From: Novilysobacter antarcticus
GTDB taxonomy: Bacteria; Pseudomonadota; Gammaproteobacteria; Xanthomonadales; Xanthomonadaceae
DNA: 64,000 nucleotides
NCBI RefSeq assembly: GCF_019802285.1
Contig: NZ_JAIEUJ010000001.1
Location: 186,001 to 250,000 of the forward strand
Direction of reading: 5' to 3'
Part shown: piece by piece, positions 1 through 11,413 of the stretch
Layout: each line of letters begins with the position of its first letter
Numbering within the stretch: position 1 is the first letter of the stretch
Notes under the pieces: model-generated
Databases searched by the model: none
Told to the model about the DNA's origin: nothing
Seen by the model: only the letters and a program-made list of their open reading frames with translations
Translations under genes and position numbers: made by a program

Positions 1-350
1 ACCGCGTCCAGATCGATGCCGAGACGAGCGGCAATCGCCCGCACCGTGGCCAGCTTGTCGCCCACGGCGGTATGGACCTCAGTCAAGCCGAGCTCGGCAC
101 CGCGGCGTTCCACAATCGTGCTGGCGCGTGCGGTGATGAAGGCAACCTCGATGCCGATCTTGCGCAGCATCACCAGGCCCAGGCCGTCGTGGACATGGAA
201 GGCCTTCGTTTCGCGGCCCTCGCTGTCGAACCTGAGCCGGCCGTCGGTCAGCGTGCCATCGATGTCGAAACAGGCCAGCTGCACGCGTCGCGCACGTTCC
301 ACCACGGCGGTGCCGGTGGTGTTGTGTACCAGTGGAGTGGTGATGCTCAT
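1..350 (-). CDS. kdsC: KDO-8-phosphate phosphatase, 3' end missing
   Basis: HAD-superfamily phosphatase that removes phosphate from 3-deoxy-D-manno-octulosonate 8-phosphate in the KDO branch of lipopolysaccharide synthesis, in the cytoplasm. About 116 codons are visible; the gene runs off the left edge. HAD motif I reads [10 protein letters not shown] near residues 28-37 (nucleophile D29, acid D31), and motif II lies in the FITAR segment. The ATG at 350 overlaps the kdsD stop in an ATGA junction, so the two are translationally coupled. kdsD-kdsC order is the usual one. Sure of the family; the KdsC call is reinforced by the neighbour. Confidence 0.9.
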   Translation of the reverse strand, partial: MSITTPLVHNTTGTAVVERARRVQLACFDIDGTLTDGRLRFDSEGRETKAFHVHDGLGLVMLRKIGIEVAFITARASTIVERRGAELGLTEVHTAVGDKLATVRAIAARLGIDLDA

Positions 351-1354
351 ACCACCCGCGCCCGCAGCAGATCATGGATGTTGAGTGCGCCGACCAGGCG
401 GCCGTCCGCATCGACGACCAGCAGGCCGCTGATCTTGTGCGTTTCCATCAACTGGGCTGCCTCTACCGCGAGCGCGCCCTGCTCGATGGTGCGCGGGCTG
501 CGTGTCATGACCTCGTCGATCCGTGTGGTGCGCAGGTCCACCTCGTCGTCGTCCAGGCTGCGGCGCAGGTCGCCATCGGTGTAGAGGCCGAGCAGGCGGT
601 CATCGGCCAGGTCTACGATCGCGGTCATCCCCAGCCGCTTGTGGGTCATCTCGACCAGCGCCTCGCTGACACTGGCCTGGGCGCCCACGCGTGGAATTTC
701 ATCGCCCACATGCATGATGTCGGCGATGTGCAGCAACAGGCGACGTCCCAGCGCGCCGGCGGGGTGCGAGCGGGCGAAGTCGTCGGCGGTGAAGCCGCGC
801 GCCTCCAACAGGGCGACGGCGAGCGCATCGCCCATCGCCAGCGAGGCGGTGGTGCTGGAGGTCGGTGCCAGGTGCAGCGGGCAGGCTTCAGTGGGCACGC
901 TGACGTCCAGGTGGACATCCGCGGCGCGTCCCAGGGTGGAGCCGGCGCGGCCAGTCATCGAGATCAGCTTGTTGCCCTGCCGCTTGAGGCCGGGCAGGAG
1001 CATGGCGACTTCGTCGCTTTCACCCGAGTAGGACAGCGCCAGAACGACATCGGCGTCGGTAATCATGCCCAGATCGCCATGGCCGGCCTCGCCGGGATGC
1101 ACGTAGAACGCAGGCGTGCCGGTAGAGGCGAGGGTGGCGGCGATCTTGCGCGCGACATGGCCGGATTTGCCCATGCCGGTACACACCACGCGCCCGCGTG
1201 CGGCCAGCATCAAACGGCAGGCAGCGCTGAACTCGCCGTCCAGACGGGTGGCAACCGCCCTCAGTGCGTTGGCTTCGATGTCGAAAACGCGGCGGCCGCT
1301 GGCGGCGTAGTCGAATTCGTGGGGATTTTCGGGAATCGCTGGAGATGTGGCCAT
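347..1354 (-). CDS. kdsD: D-arabinose 5-phosphate isomerase
   Basis: Converts ribulose 5-phosphate to arabinose 5-phosphate, the first committed sugar for KDO and lipid A core synthesis. 335 residues, the family's usual length. An N-terminal SIS (sugar isomerase) domain has the phosphosugar segment [13 protein letters not shown] near 60-72 and HPGEAGHGD with the catalytic-type His. A pair of CBS domains fills roughly 205-335 and ends at the stop that overlaps kdsC. The gene diverges from ibaG-murA; the 1355-1536 gap must hold promoters for both directions, but I could not pick convincing -35/-10 elements. Confidence 0.95.
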   Translation of the reverse strand: MATSPAIPENPHEFDYAASGRRVFDIEANALRAVATRLDGEFSAACRLMLAARGRVVCTGMGKSGHVARKIAATLASTGTPAFYVHPGEAGHGDLGMITDADVVLALSYSGESDEVAMLLPGLKRQGNKLISMTGRAGSTLGRAADVHLDVSVPTEACPLHLAPTSSTTASLAMGDALAVALLEARGFTADDFARSHPAGALGRRLLLHIADIMHVGDEIPRVGAQASVSEALVEMTHKRLGMTAIVDLADDRLLGLYTDGDLRRSLDDDEVDLRTTRIDEVMTRSPRTIEQGALAVEAAQLMETHKISGLLVVDADGRLVGALNIHDLLRARVV

Positions 1355-1379
1355 TTCGGAGCAGTGGGCTTTCCGCTAG

Positions 1380-3035
<1,656 letters not shown>

Positions 3036-3045
3036 ACAATAAAAA

Positions 3046-3062
3046 CCCCGCTCAGGGCGGGG
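3046..3062. terminator. bidirectional intrinsic terminator
   Basis: Perfect 6-bp GC stem (CCCCGC / GCGGGG) with a 5-nt loop between convergent murA and the DUF3108 gene. Read on the minus strand it is followed by TTTTTATT, a classical U-tract; on the plus strand the tail is weaker (CTTCTATT). It probably ends both transcription units. Confidence 0.8.
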
Positions 3063-3105
3063 CTTCTATTGGCCGATACGGCGCATCGGGATCAGCTGAG
3101 GGCGA

Positions 3106-3822
3106 TCAATTGACCGACTTCACCCGCAGGTCGATGTCGTCCTTGCCACCCCTGCGCTGGAGGATGCGCGCCGGAATCGGCATGCCTTCCACCAGCCACG
3201 CGATGGTCTGCTTGTCACCGTCGGTATTGACGACCTTGGTCGCTTCGACCTGCTTGCCGCCGACGGAGATGGATTCCTTGCCGCTGACCTTGTAGCTGAG
3301 CTGCTTGACGCGGCCGTCGTCGACCATGCGGTACTTCAGCGGTTTGCCCGCGGCCAGATCGCGCACAAGCGCCAGATTGATCAGCAGCGCGTCCATGTCG
3401 CCGGCCTGCAGCTTGATCGGCTTGGAGCGCTCCGGCTTCACATCGCCGGACCAGGTCGCAAGTCCCTGCCCCCAGTCATACGTTGCGGTCTTGGTGGACC
3501 TCTTGACCAGTACCTGCGTGCTGTCTTGGCTGGTGAGCGGACGCCAGGTGCCCTTGCTGTCCTCGAACACCGTGCTCTGGTTGAGGTTAGCCAGCGGCGT
3601 GCTGATGGCCAGGGTATAGCGCCAGCGATCGCCGGACTCCGGAGCGAGGGTCATTTTGCCGGTCGCCTGCATGCCCTTGTAGCTCGCGAGGTAGTCGGCG
3701 GTGAAGGCCTCGATCGCCCATGCCGGAGAGGTCGCCAGCAGCAAAGCGGCGGCCGCGCCAAGCATGCGCCAGCGGGGTGCGCGGGCCGGTTCAGCGGATT
3801 TCATGCGGATGTCAGCAAGCAT
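3106..3822 (-). CDS. exported DUF3108 protein (copy A)
   Basis: 238 residues; function unknown. A basic N-terminus and hydrophobic stretch (MLGAAAALLLATSPAWA) predict export by Sec, ending near residue 36. The body is a DUF3108 domain with LQAGDMDALLINLALVRD and YRMVDDGRV, both shared with the upstream neighbour, so the two are tandem paralogues. The ATG at 3822 follows the preceding stop with no gap and has AAGGAG eight bases upstream, which supports this start over the internal Met at 3804. It is last in a purM-purN-DUF3108-DUF3108 run and reads into the terminator at 3046-3062. Confidence 0.8.
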   Translation of the reverse strand: MLADIRMKSAEPARAPRWRMLGAAAALLLATSPAWAIEAFTADYLASYKGMQATGKMTLAPESGDRWRYTLAISTPLANLNQSTVFEDSKGTWRPLTSQDSTQVLVKRSTKTATYDWGQGLATWSGDVKPERSKPIKLQAGDMDALLINLALVRDLAAGKPLKYRMVDDGRVKQLSYKVSGKESISVGGKQVEATKVVNTDGDKQTIAWLVEGMPIPARILQRRGGKDDIDLRVKSVN

Positions 3823-4605
3823 TTATTCAACTCCTTTGTATTCGACCAGACGCAGGTCGTACACGTCTTTGCCGTTCTCGCGTTTGAGCATGCGGATGGG
3901 ACTGGGTACGTTGCGGACGACCCAGATCACGGTGTCTTCATTGTCCTTGCTGCGGGTCGCCTTCATGGCGTTGTAGGGCATGCCCGCCACGGTAATGCTT
4001 TCGCGTTCGTCGGCAACGACATAACGGTGGTCACGCACGCGGCCATCATCGACAAACCGGTAATCGAGCGTCTTGCCGGGGGCAGCATCGCGAATCACCG
4101 CCAGATTGATCAGCAGGCCGGACATGTCGCCGGCCTGCAGCGGCACCGGTCGACGCCTGCGTTCCTTGACGTCGCCCTGCCAGTTGGCACTACGGCCTTT
4201 CCAATCGTAGATGCCGATGGTCTGCTTGCGCGTGAACACGCTCTTGTTGACCGTCGCCTGGGTGACGGGCCGGTACACGTCGCCAAGGTCGTCAAAGACG
4301 CTGCTCTGCTCGGCGTTGAGGCCGACAAAACCCATCAGGCCACGGGTGCCGTGCATGACCAGATCGGTGCGCCAGCGCGGCGGCTGCTGGCGCACCAGCT
4401 GCATGGTGGCTTCGCCCAGCAGCTTTCCGTCCTTGTACACCGCGTAGGTGGCGAGGAAAGGTTCCAGTACGTGCGGGCTCTCGTCGGTCACTGCTCCGGT
4501 GAGCGGCGCCGGCGGGGTCGTGGAGGGTACCGCAGCTTCCTGCTGCGCGAGAGCCGCGACCGGGAGCAATAAGGCAAGCATCAGGAGGGAGGCAACGGGT
4601 CGCAT
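3823..4605 (-). CDS. exported DUF3108 protein (copy B)
   Basis: 260 residues with a clear signal peptide (MRPVASLLMLALLLPVAALAQ, cleavage near 21) and a short Pro/Thr-rich linker, then a DUF3108 domain (YDWKGRSANW, LQAGDMSGLLINLAVIRD, FVDDGRVRDHRY). Paralogous to the next gene downstream. It starts 14 bases after the purN stop, so it is probably cotranscribed with purM-purN. No biochemical function is known to me; export to the periplasm is inferred from the signal peptide. Confidence 0.8.
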   Translation of the reverse strand: MRPVASLLMLALLLPVAALAQQEAAVPSTTPPAPLTGAVTDESPHVLEPFLATYAVYKDGKLLGEATMQLVRQQPPRWRTDLVMHGTRGLMGFVGLNAEQSSVFDDLGDVYRPVTQATVNKSVFTRKQTIGIYDWKGRSANWQGDVKERRRRPVPLQAGDMSGLLINLAVIRDAAPGKTLDYRFVDDGRVRDHRYVVADERESITVAGMPYNAMKATRSKDNEDTVIWVVRNVPSPIRMLKRENGKDVYDLRLVEYKGVE

Positions 4606-4619
4606 GTGGGCGGGCAGGC

Positions 4620-5303
4620 TCAGGTGGTGGTAGGGGGCTGAGGATGCAGGTTGTTGTCTGAATCCAGCTTCATCGGTGCGTCGAGCGGACGTTTGTCGAT
4701 GAGGATCGACGTCTCCTTCAGCTCGATCCGTCGTGCCGCGAACAGCCGCAGGGTTGCCACCAGCAACGGATGTTCGCGCTGCAGGACCCGCGCCGCCAAG
4801 GTTTCCGCATCGTCGTCAGGCTCCACGGGCACGCATGCCTGCGCGATCACCGGCCCGCCGTCCAGCTCAGCGGTGACGTAATGCACGCTGGCGCCGTGTT
4901 CGCAGGCTCCCGCGTCCAGCGCCTGTTGGTGCGTGTGCAAGCCTTTGTAGGCAGGTAGCAATGATGGATGGATGTTGATGATGCGACCGGCGCGTGCATC
5001 CACCGCCGCAGCGCCCAGCAGCCGCATGTAGCCGGCGCAGACGATCAGGTCTGGGCGGGTCGCGTCGATCTGCCCAAACAGTTCCGCCTCGTACAGCTGG
5101 CGATCCGCGAAGCGTGCCGGTTGCACCGGGACAGCCGGAATGCCGGCGCCTTTCGCGCGCTCCAGGACGGGCGCGCGCCGCCGGTCGGAAAACACGCCGA
5201 CCACCTGCGCATCCAGCGTCCCGGCGGCGACGGCGTCCATGATCGCCTGCAGGTTGCTGCCCCGCCCGGAGGCGAGCACCGCGATGCGCAGCGGAGAAGT
5301 CAT
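4620..5303 (-). CDS. purN: phosphoribosylglycinamide formyltransferase
   Basis: Formyltetrahydrofolate-dependent GAR transformylase, third step of purine synthesis. 227 residues, slightly longer than E. coli PurN because of an extra Pro/Thr-rich tail. The phosphate-binding N-terminus reads VLASGRGSNLQAIMD; the catalytic segment INIHPSLLPAYKG holds the Asn-x-His pair, and the catalytic Asp lies in TAELDGGPVIAQ. It sits 24 bases after purM in the conserved purM-purN order. Confidence 0.96.
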   Translation of the reverse strand: MTSPLRIAVLASGRGSNLQAIMDAVAAGTLDAQVVGVFSDRRRAPVLERAKGAGIPAVPVQPARFADRQLYEAELFGQIDATRPDLIVCAGYMRLLGAAAVDARAGRIINIHPSLLPAYKGLHTHQQALDAGACEHGASVHYVTAELDGGPVIAQACVPVEPDDDAETLAARVLQREHPLLVATLRLFAARRIELKETSILIDKRPLDAPMKLDSDNNLHPQPPTTT

Positions 5304-5327
5304 CGGCGGATCACCGGACGCTCGGGA

Positions 5328-6353
5328 TCAGGCGATCCGGACGCGTTCGTCACCGCCGGCCACCACCACCTCACCGATCCTCCGGTGCGGCAGGGCGAGA
5401 CCGTCGAGGTCGGATTCGACCGCGGCGACCGTGTCCTGCGGCACCACCAGGACGAACCCAATACCGCAGTTGAAGGTGCGCCACATCTCGGCGTCGGCCA
5501 CGGCGCCTTCGCGCTGCAGCCAATCGAACACGGGCGGCAGGACGATGGTGGACGCCTCGATGCGTACGCCCAGGCCTTCCGGCACCACGCGCACGATGTT
5601 TTCGGTCAGTCCGCCGCCGGTGATGTGCGCCATGGCATGCACCGCGTCACCGTGCTCGCCGCGCAGCAGCGCCAGGACCGGTTTGACGTAAAGCGCGGTG
5701 GGCGCCATCAATGCATCGATCAGCGCCGTGCCGTCAAACGCCACGTCGTCCGGCCGGCCCGCGCGATCAAATATGCGGCGGATCAGTGAATAGCCGTTGG
5801 AATGCGGGCCCGAGGAGCCGATGCCGATCAACACATCGCCGGCAGCAACCCGGCTGCCGTCGCGCAGTTCGGCCTTCTCGACCGCGCCGACGGTGAAACC
5901 GGCCAGGTCGTATTCGCCGGGGGCGTACATATCCGGCATCTCGGCAGTCTCGCCCCCGATCAGGGCGCAGCCAGCCAGTTCGCAGCCGCGTGCAATCCCG
6001 CCGACCACGGCAACCGTGGTCTCGACGTCCAGCTTGCCGGTGGCGAAATAGTCCAGGAAGAACAGCGGCTCGGCACCCTGCACCAGCACGTCATTGACGC
6101 ACATACCCACCAGATCAATGCCGATGGTGTCGTGGCGGCCGAACTGCTGGGCCAGCTTCAGTTTGGTGCCCACGCCGTCGGTACCCGACACCAGTACCGG
6201 CTCGCGGTACTTGCCGGAAAGATCGAACAGGGCGCCAAAGCCGCCCAGTCCACCCATCACTTCCGGGCGGAAAGTCCGCTTCACCAAGGGTTTGATGCGT
6301 TCGACCAGCTCGTTGCCAGCGTCGATGTCGACACCGGCATCGCGGTAGGTCAT
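5328..6353 (-). CDS. purM: phosphoribosylaminoimidazole synthetase
   Basis: AIR synthetase: closes the imidazole ring of FGAM using ATP, fifth step of purine synthesis. 341 residues from the ATG at 6353 ([14 protein letters not shown]). The open frame continues far upstream, but the N-terminal motif [13 protein letters not shown] defines the start. Landmarks are [32 protein letters not shown] and [12 protein letters not shown]. Heads the purM-purN-DUF3108-DUF3108 unit and diverges from the DUF2066 gene; the 159-base gap should hold both promoters. Confidence 0.97.
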   Translation of the reverse strand: MTYRDAGVDIDAGNELVERIKPLVKRTFRPEVMGGLGGFGALFDLSGKYREPVLVSGTDGVGTKLKLAQQFGRHDTIGIDLVGMCVNDVLVQGAEPLFFLDYFATGKLDVETTVAVVGGIARGCELAGCALIGGETAEMPDMYAPGEYDLAGFTVGAVEKAELRDGSRVAAGDVLIGIGSSGPHSNGYSLIRRIFDRAGRPDDVAFDGTALIDALMAPTALYVKPVLALLRGEHGDAVHAMAHITGGGLTENIVRVVPEGLGVRIEASTIVLPPVFDWLQREGAVADAEMWRTFNCGIGFVLVVPQDTVAAVESDLDGLALPHRRIGEVVVAGGDERVRIA

Positions 6354-6512
6354 TGGGGCGGGAGGGGGTGTGGACGGTGCGGTCACGGCAGGCTCGAAGG
6401 CACGGGTAGCCGGCGATTTTAGCAGCCAACCACGCCGACGGCCCGCGCGAATGGACGGCGCGGCGGCGGTACGGCACCATTTCGGACTGGCATCGAGTTG
6501 ACGGGAACCACC

Positions 6513-7724
6513 ATGGCGTATGCAACGGGCAGGAAAAACGATGGCGAATGCCGTGGTGCAGCCTCGCAGGGACGGAATCGGGTGGGCGCCGGATGGCTGA
6601 CATGGGCCTGCGTCGCCGTGTTCGCGATGGCCAGTTTTGGCGTGTCTGCGCAACGCGTGGAGGGCGATCGCGCGGTCGCGCAGGGTGCCTACAACGCCGA
6701 AGTGACGGTCAAGGGCCAGGGCGCCGACGAGCGTCGCCGGGCGTTCTCGCGGGCGCTTGCGCAGGTGCTGGGCAAGCTCTCGGGCGACCGCGGTGCCGCG
6801 TCGCGACCCGGCGTGGGCGCCGAGCTGCGCCAGGCCGAGAAGTACGTGCGGAGTTTTGACTACCGTCAGGACGAGGGCCGCTCCGCCAGCGGCGCGCCAA
6901 GCTTCAAGACGATGCTGGTGGTCCGCTTCGATGAGGCCGCCGTTGATGACCTGGCCTTGACGCTGGCGCTGCCGGTCTGGCCCCAGCCGCGGCCGAAGCC
7001 TGTGCTGTGGCTGGCCATCGATGATGGCAGCGGTCCGCGGCTGGTCGACGTGAAGAGTGCCGATGCCGTCCGATCGACCCTGGACAGGGCGGTTGAGCGC
7101 GGCTATCGCCTCGGTCTCCCCAATGGCAGCGCTGCCGAGCGCGCGCTGGTGGGTGCAATCTGGCGCGGCGATACGGCAGCGGTGGCGCGTGCGTCGCAGC
7201 GCTACAGCCCACCCATGCAGCTGATTGGCAAGCTCTACCGCAGCAGCGGCGGCTGGACGGCGGACTGGATCTTCGTGGATAACGGCAAAGTACTGTCGCG
7301 CTGGTCGGAAAGTGGTCCCAGTGCCACCCAGTTGATGGCGACCGGTGCCGATGGCAGCGCCGATGCACTGATGAAGCGCTACGCCAAACGCCCTGATACG
7401 GGTCCGGCCGGTACTTATCGGGTGGCCTTCACGGGCCTGCGCAGTGCCGACGATTACGTGCGCCTTTCCGGTTATCTGCAAGGGCTGACGGTGGTGCGTG
7501 GCATGCGCCCGGCGCTCGCGACACCACAGCGCCTGGAGTTCGACCTCGACCTGCTGTCGGGGGTGCGCGGGTTCAACATGATGGTCGAGCGCGACGGTGT
7601 CCTTGCGGCGCTCGATCGCGGCCGCGATACGTCCATCGGTCCGGTCGGCATACCGGAAGGGGACACCACGGATGATCAGCCCATGATCACTTCCGGTTCC
7701 GTACCGGTCTACACGCTGCGCTGA
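6513..7724 (+). CDS. exported DUF2066 protein
   Basis: 403 residues from the ATG at 6513, which has GGGA about seven bases upstream; a TTG at 6498 would add five residues. A hydrophobic segment near residues 28-46 ([19 protein letters not shown]) acts as a signal peptide after a long polar N-region. The body matches the DUF2066 pattern found upstream of perM/hda genes: the [18 protein letters not shown] region near 75-92 and later [18 protein letters not shown]. Its stop overlaps the start of the permease gene by one base, so the two are coupled. Function unknown. Confidence 0.8.
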   Translation: MAYATGRKNDGECRGAASQGRNRVGAGWLTWACVAVFAMASFGVSAQRVEGDRAVAQGAYNAEVTVKGQGADERRRAFSRALAQVLGKLSGDRGAASRPGVGAELRQAEKYVRSFDYRQDEGRSASGAPSFKTMLVVRFDEAAVDDLALTLALPVWPQPRPKPVLWLAIDDGSGPRLVDVKSADAVRSTLDRAVERGYRLGLPNGSAAERALVGAIWRGDTAAVARASQRYSPPMQLIGKLYRSSGGWTADWIFVDNGKVLSRWSESGPSATQLMATGADGSADALMKRYAKRPDTGPAGTYRVAFTGLRSADDYVRLSGYLQGLTVVRGMRPALATPQRLEFDLDLLSGVRGFNMMVERDGVLAALDRGRDTSIGPVGIPEGDTTDDQPMITSGSVPVYTLR

Positions 7725-8884
7725 TGGAAAGCCGGGATCCGTTGGTCGAGATCGCCCGCTTCCTGCGGCGGCTGCAATGGGCCGCGCTCGCGGTAGCGCT
7801 GTTCTGGGTGGTGTGGCTGCTGTCACCGGTGCTGTCGCCATTTGTGTTGGGCGCACTGCTGGGCTGGCTGGGCGATCCGGTGGTGGATCGGCTGGAGCGC
7901 GCGGGGCGTTCGCGAAACACCGCGGTGTTGCTCGTGTTCACCGCCATGACACTTTTCGTCGTGCTTGGCCTGGTGCTGTTGGTGCCGTTGATCCAGGAGC
8001 AGATCATGACCCTGGTCGACTCCATTCCGGGCTACCAGCAGTGGATCATCACCACTGCCATGCCCTGGGTCGAGATGCGCACCGGCATGGAAATCACCGG
8101 TTGGCTGGACCTGAACCACCTGATCGAACTGGTTCGGTCCAACTGGGAGAGCGCAGGCGGATTTGCCAGCAGCCTGCTGGGCTACATGTCGCGATCCGGC
8201 TTCGCCCTGATTGCGCTGGTGGCCAATATCGCATTGCTGCCGGTGGTGACGTTTTTCGCCCTGCGCGATTGGGACCTGCTGGTCGCGCGCGTGGGCTCGC
8301 TGATCCCGCGTGACCATCTGCAGACGGTCACCCGGCTGGCAACCCAGTCAAGTGACGTCCTCAGCGGATTCCTGCGCGGGCAGTTTTTGGTCATGCTGGC
8401 GCTGGGCGTGATCTACGCCGTAGGTCTGTGGGGCGTGGGTCTGGACCTGGGCATCCTGATCGGCATCATTGGCGGCATCCTGACCTTCGTTCCCTACGTT
8501 GGACCGGCCACGGTGCTGGTGCTGGGCTGTATCGCAGCGGTGGTGCAGTACGGCGACTGGCAACACGTTCTGGCGGTGCTGGTCGTGTTTGGCGTGGGCC
8601 AGCTGGTTGAGAGCTATTGGCTGACGCCGAAGCTGGTCGGTGATCGTATCGGCCTTCATCCAGTCGCGGTCATCTTCGCCGTGCTTGCCGGCGGCCAGCT
8701 GTTCGGCTTCCTCGGCATGCTGATCGCCCTGCCGTGCGCGGCGGTGGTGAACGTGTTGCTGCGCTACGCGGAAGAGCGCTATACCCACAGCCGTCTCTAC
8801 GCCGGCGCACCGTCTCCGATGATCGTGGTCGGCGGCGAACCGACGCCGCCCCTTGCAGTTCCGTCGGAGCCGAAAGGCGAGTGA
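7724..8884 (+). CDS. AI-2E family transporter (PerM-like)
   Basis: 386-residue inner-membrane protein of the PerM/TqsA superfamily, with about eight hydrophobic segments: two at the N-terminus, one near 60-85, a cluster at 155-185, and a long stretch from 220 to 345. The family signature [12 protein letters not shown] is present near 257. Members include autoinducer-2 exporters and Na+/H+ antiporters; the substrate here cannot be read from sequence. It shares overlaps with both neighbours (TGATG before, GTGA after), placing it in one operon with the DUF2066 gene and hda. Confidence 0.85.
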   Translation: MESRDPLVEIARFLRRLQWAALAVALFWVVWLLSPVLSPFVLGALLGWLGDPVVDRLERAGRSRNTAVLLVFTAMTLFVVLGLVLLVPLIQEQIMTLVDSIPGYQQWIITTAMPWVEMRTGMEITGWLDLNHLIELVRSNWESAGGFASSLLGYMSRSGFALIALVANIALLPVVTFFALRDWDLLVARVGSLIPRDHLQTVTRLATQSSDVLSGFLRGQFLVMLALGVIYAVGLWGVGLDLGILIGIIGGILTFVPYVGPATVLVLGCIAAVVQYGDWQHVLAVLVVFGVGQLVESYWLTPKLVGDRIGLHPVAVIFAVLAGGQLFGFLGMLIALPCAAVVNVLLRYAEERYTHSRLYAGAPSPMIVVGGEPTPPLAVPSEPKGE

Positions 8885-9633
8885 AGTCACGCACCCCCGC
8901 GTCGCTTGCGCCAAGCTCGTCCGGTGCAGTACTGCCGGATTCTGGCGTGCCCCAGTTGCCACTGGCATTGCGTTATCCGGCCGACCAGCGCCTGGATACC
9001 TTTGTGGATCCGCCGCCGGGCGCGCTTGAACAGCTGGTTGCGCTGGCGACTGGCGCGGGCAGCGACTGGCTGTATCTCGCCGGTCCGGCCGGTGCCGGCA
9101 AGACCCACCTGTTGCTGGGAACCTGCGCCGCGGCAGAAGCGAGCGGCCGCCGTGCCGCCTACCTGCCACTGGCCGCGGCGGCCGGTCGCCTGCGCGATGC
9201 GCTGGAGGCCCTGGAAGGCAACGACCTGCTGGCGCTGGACGGGCTGGATGTGGTGGCGGGTAACCGTCTCGACGAAATCGCCTTGTTCGACGTCCACAAC
9301 CGCGCCCGCGCCGCAGGTACCCGCCTTGTATATGCGGCGCGTGGCAATCCCGATGACCTGGCGCTGGTGCTGCCTGACCTGCGCTCGCGGCTGGCCCAGT
9401 GCAGCCGGATCAACCTGCAGTCGCTGGACGACGATGGCCGCCGGGAGGTCCTGCGTCAGCGCGCGCGCCGGCGCGGTTGGGTGCTGGAGGAGGCGGCGCT
9501 GGACTGGTTGCTCAAGCGTGTCGAGCGCGACCTGGTCGGCCTGACTGCCTTGCTGGACCGGCTGGATCGGGCGTCATTGGCCGCGCAGCGACGGATCACC
9601 GTGCCATTCCTGCGTCAGGTCCTGAACGGCTGA
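8881..9633 (+). CDS. hda: DnaA regulatory inactivator
   Basis: AAA+ protein that, bound to the DNA-loaded beta clamp, stimulates hydrolysis of DnaA-bound ATP and so limits re-initiation. 250 residues from the GTG at 8881, which overlaps the permease stop (GTGA). A clamp-binding motif QLPLAL lies at 25-30 and a Walker A segment GPAGAGKTH at 68-76; sensor/lid elements follow. The body resembles DnaA domain III, as expected for Hda. Its 3' end overlaps murU on the other strand by 38 bases. Confidence 0.88.
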   Translation: MKSRTPASLAPSSSGAVLPDSGVPQLPLALRYPADQRLDTFVDPPPGALEQLVALATGAGSDWLYLAGPAGAGKTHLLLGTCAAAEASGRRAAYLPLAAAAGRLRDALEALEGNDLLALDGLDVVAGNRLDEIALFDVHNRARAAGTRLVYAARGNPDDLALVLPDLRSRLAQCSRINLQSLDDDGRREVLRQRARRRGWVLEEAALDWLLKRVERDLVGLTALLDRLDRASLAAQRRITVPFLRQVLNG

Positions 9634-10330
9634 GGGACGCGTCCAGCTCGGCCAGCCGCTGCGGCGTGCCAACGTCGGTCCACCTGCCGCGGTGGTGTTC
9701 ACCGGTGACCTCCCCCCGGGTCATTGCAGCCCGTAGCAGGGGTGCCAGTTTGAAGCGCGGGGGCTGATTGTCGGTGGCGTTCCCGGTGACGTGGATCACG
9801 TTGCGCCAAGGCGCCAGCAGCGAGGGCCGGTAGATACCGATGCCAGCGAAGGTCAGTCGGTTCGCCCCATCGCTCGACAGCAGGCCCGTGTCACTCAGGG
9901 AAAAGTCGCCTTCCGGATGGTGCACCGGGTTGTCGACGAGGACCAGATGAGCTTCGCCTTGCGGTTCCGGGGGCAGGAGCGCGGGATCGAAATCGCTCCA
10001 CACATCGCCGTTCACCGCGATGAACGGTTTCTCGTGGCCCAGCAGGTCGAGCGCATGCAGCATGCCGCCGCCGGTTTCCAGCGCCTCTGGCCCTTCGTAC
10101 GAGTACCGCAGCTGCAGTCCCCACTGGCCTCCGTCGCCAAGCACCGGCTCGAACTGCTCGGCCAGCCAACTCGTGTTGATCACCACCTCGCGCACACCGA
10201 TGCCGGCCAGTCGTTCCAGATGCCACACGATCAGCGGTGTGCCCGCGACGGTGAGCAGCGGTTTGGGCACGCTGTCGGTCAGTGGCCGCATGCGTTCGCC
10301 GCGACCCGCGGCAAGGACCAGGGCTTTCAT
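9596..10330 (-). CDS. murU: N-acetylmuramate 1-phosphate uridylyltransferase
   Basis: Nucleotidyltransferase that makes UDP-MurNAc from MurNAc 1-phosphate in the fosfomycin-bypass recycling route described in Pseudomonas. 244 residues. The N-terminal signature LAAGRGERMRPLTD with VPKPLL and the metal-binding NGDVWSDFD segment are typical. It starts in an ATGA overlap with amgK, the partner kinase, which makes the MurU call much firmer than sequence alone. The final 38 bases run antisense to the end of hda. Confidence 0.9.
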   Translation of the reverse strand: MKALVLAAGRGERMRPLTDSVPKPLLTVAGTPLIVWHLERLAGIGVREVVINTSWLAEQFEPVLGDGGQWGLQLRYSYEGPEALETGGGMLHALDLLGHEKPFIAVNGDVWSDFDPALLPPEPQGEAHLVLVDNPVHHPEGDFSLSDTGLLSSDGANRLTFAGIGIYRPSLLAPWRNVIHVTGNATDNQPPRFKLAPLLRAAMTRGEVTGEHHRGRWTDVGTPQRLAELDASLSRSGPDAGMAR

Positions 10331-11352
10331 GCCGGTGGCTGGAAGGGACGGGCTGCCATCGCCGGTTTGACATGCCGATCGATGATTACGCCCAGCTCGG
10401 TGAGCTCGGGATACCGCGGGAGGACGGTATCCAGGTAGGCGATGAACCGGGGCGCATCGGCGAGGTAGCGCGGCTTGCGGTCGCGATGCCAGAGGCGGGC
10501 GAAGATGCCCAGTATCTTAAGGTGGCGCTGGACGCCGATCAGGTCGGCGTCGCGGCGGAACCGGTCCAGCGCGGGAACCGGCAGGCCGGCAGCGAGTGCG
10601 CGCGCGTGGTAGCGGCCAAGCCACTCCGTGACCTTGGCCTCGGGCCAGCTCACGAAGGCGTCCTTGAACAGGCTGATCGGGTCATAGGCTATCGGTCCTT
10701 GGACGGCGTCCTGGAAGTCGAGCACGGCCGGGCCGGCGTCCACGGGCATCAGGTTGCGCGGCATGAAATCGCGGTGGACGAACACCTGCGGCTGGGCCAG
10801 CGCGGCGTCCACCAGGAAGCGGTTGGCCCCAGCCAGCGCTGCCCGCTCGGCTGCCGACAGCTGGATGCCGAGGTGACGATCAAGGAACCAGTCCGCAAAC
10901 AGCGCCAGTTCGCGCGCCAGCAGCTCGTCATCGTAGGCGTGCAGATCGACTGGGCAGGGCAGGGCCTGGAGCTTCAGTAACTCGCCGATCGCCGCATCGA
11001 ACAAGGCGTCGGCGTTGTCGGCAGTGATCACCTGCAGATAGGTCGGACCGCCCAGATCTTCCATCAACACAAAGCCCGTGTGCTCATCCTGCGCCGCAAC
11101 GCGCGGCACCCGAACGCCGTGGCGCTCGAGGTGGTCGCGCACGCGAAGCCACGGTCCGACGTCCTCTTTGTCGGGAGGCGAGTCCATCACGATCCAAGGC
11201 TTGCCGACGTGTCCGGCGCTGCGCCAGTAACTGCGAAAACCTGCATCCATCGACGCGCGCACAAGCATGAGCGCCGGGTTGCCCGACGCCTGGCGCGCCC
11301 ATGCAAGTCGCGCATCGGCGCGCTCGTTGGACTCGGCAACAACCTGGTTCAT
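10327..11352 (-). CDS. amgK: anomeric MurNAc/GlcNAc kinase
   Basis: Aminoglycoside-phosphotransferase-fold sugar kinase that phosphorylates the anomeric carbon of MurNAc and GlcNAc released by wall turnover. 341 residues from the ATG at 11352, preceded by GGAGA. The catalytic loop reads VHRDFMPRNLM and the metal-binding motif VLDFQDAVQGP. Coupled to murU by overlap; the pair together feeds recycled muramic acid back past MurA. The open frame extends upstream but without kinase similarity. Confidence 0.9.
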   Translation of the reverse strand: MNQVVAESNERADARLAWARQASGNPALMLVRASMDAGFRSYWRSAGHVGKPWIVMDSPPDKEDVGPWLRVRDHLERHGVRVPRVAAQDEHTGFVLMEDLGGPTYLQVITADNADALFDAAIGELLKLQALPCPVDLHAYDDELLARELALFADWFLDRHLGIQLSAAERAALAGANRFLVDAALAQPQVFVHRDFMPRNLMPVDAGPAVLDFQDAVQGPIAYDPISLFKDAFVSWPEAKVTEWLGRYHARALAAGLPVPALDRFRRDADLIGVQRHLKILGIFARLWHRDRKPRYLADAPRFIAYLDTVLPRYPELTELGVIIDRHVKPAMAARPFQPPA

Positions 11353-11413
11353 GCAATCTCCGATGGGCGCCTGGAGCGCCGGCGCGCGATGAGGTGAATG
11401 GAACCGCGATGGC

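Noticed and set aside
6354-7856. Upstream extension of purM to an 842-codon frame
   Set aside because: PurM similarity begins at 6353; the extension is antisense to the DUF2066 gene.
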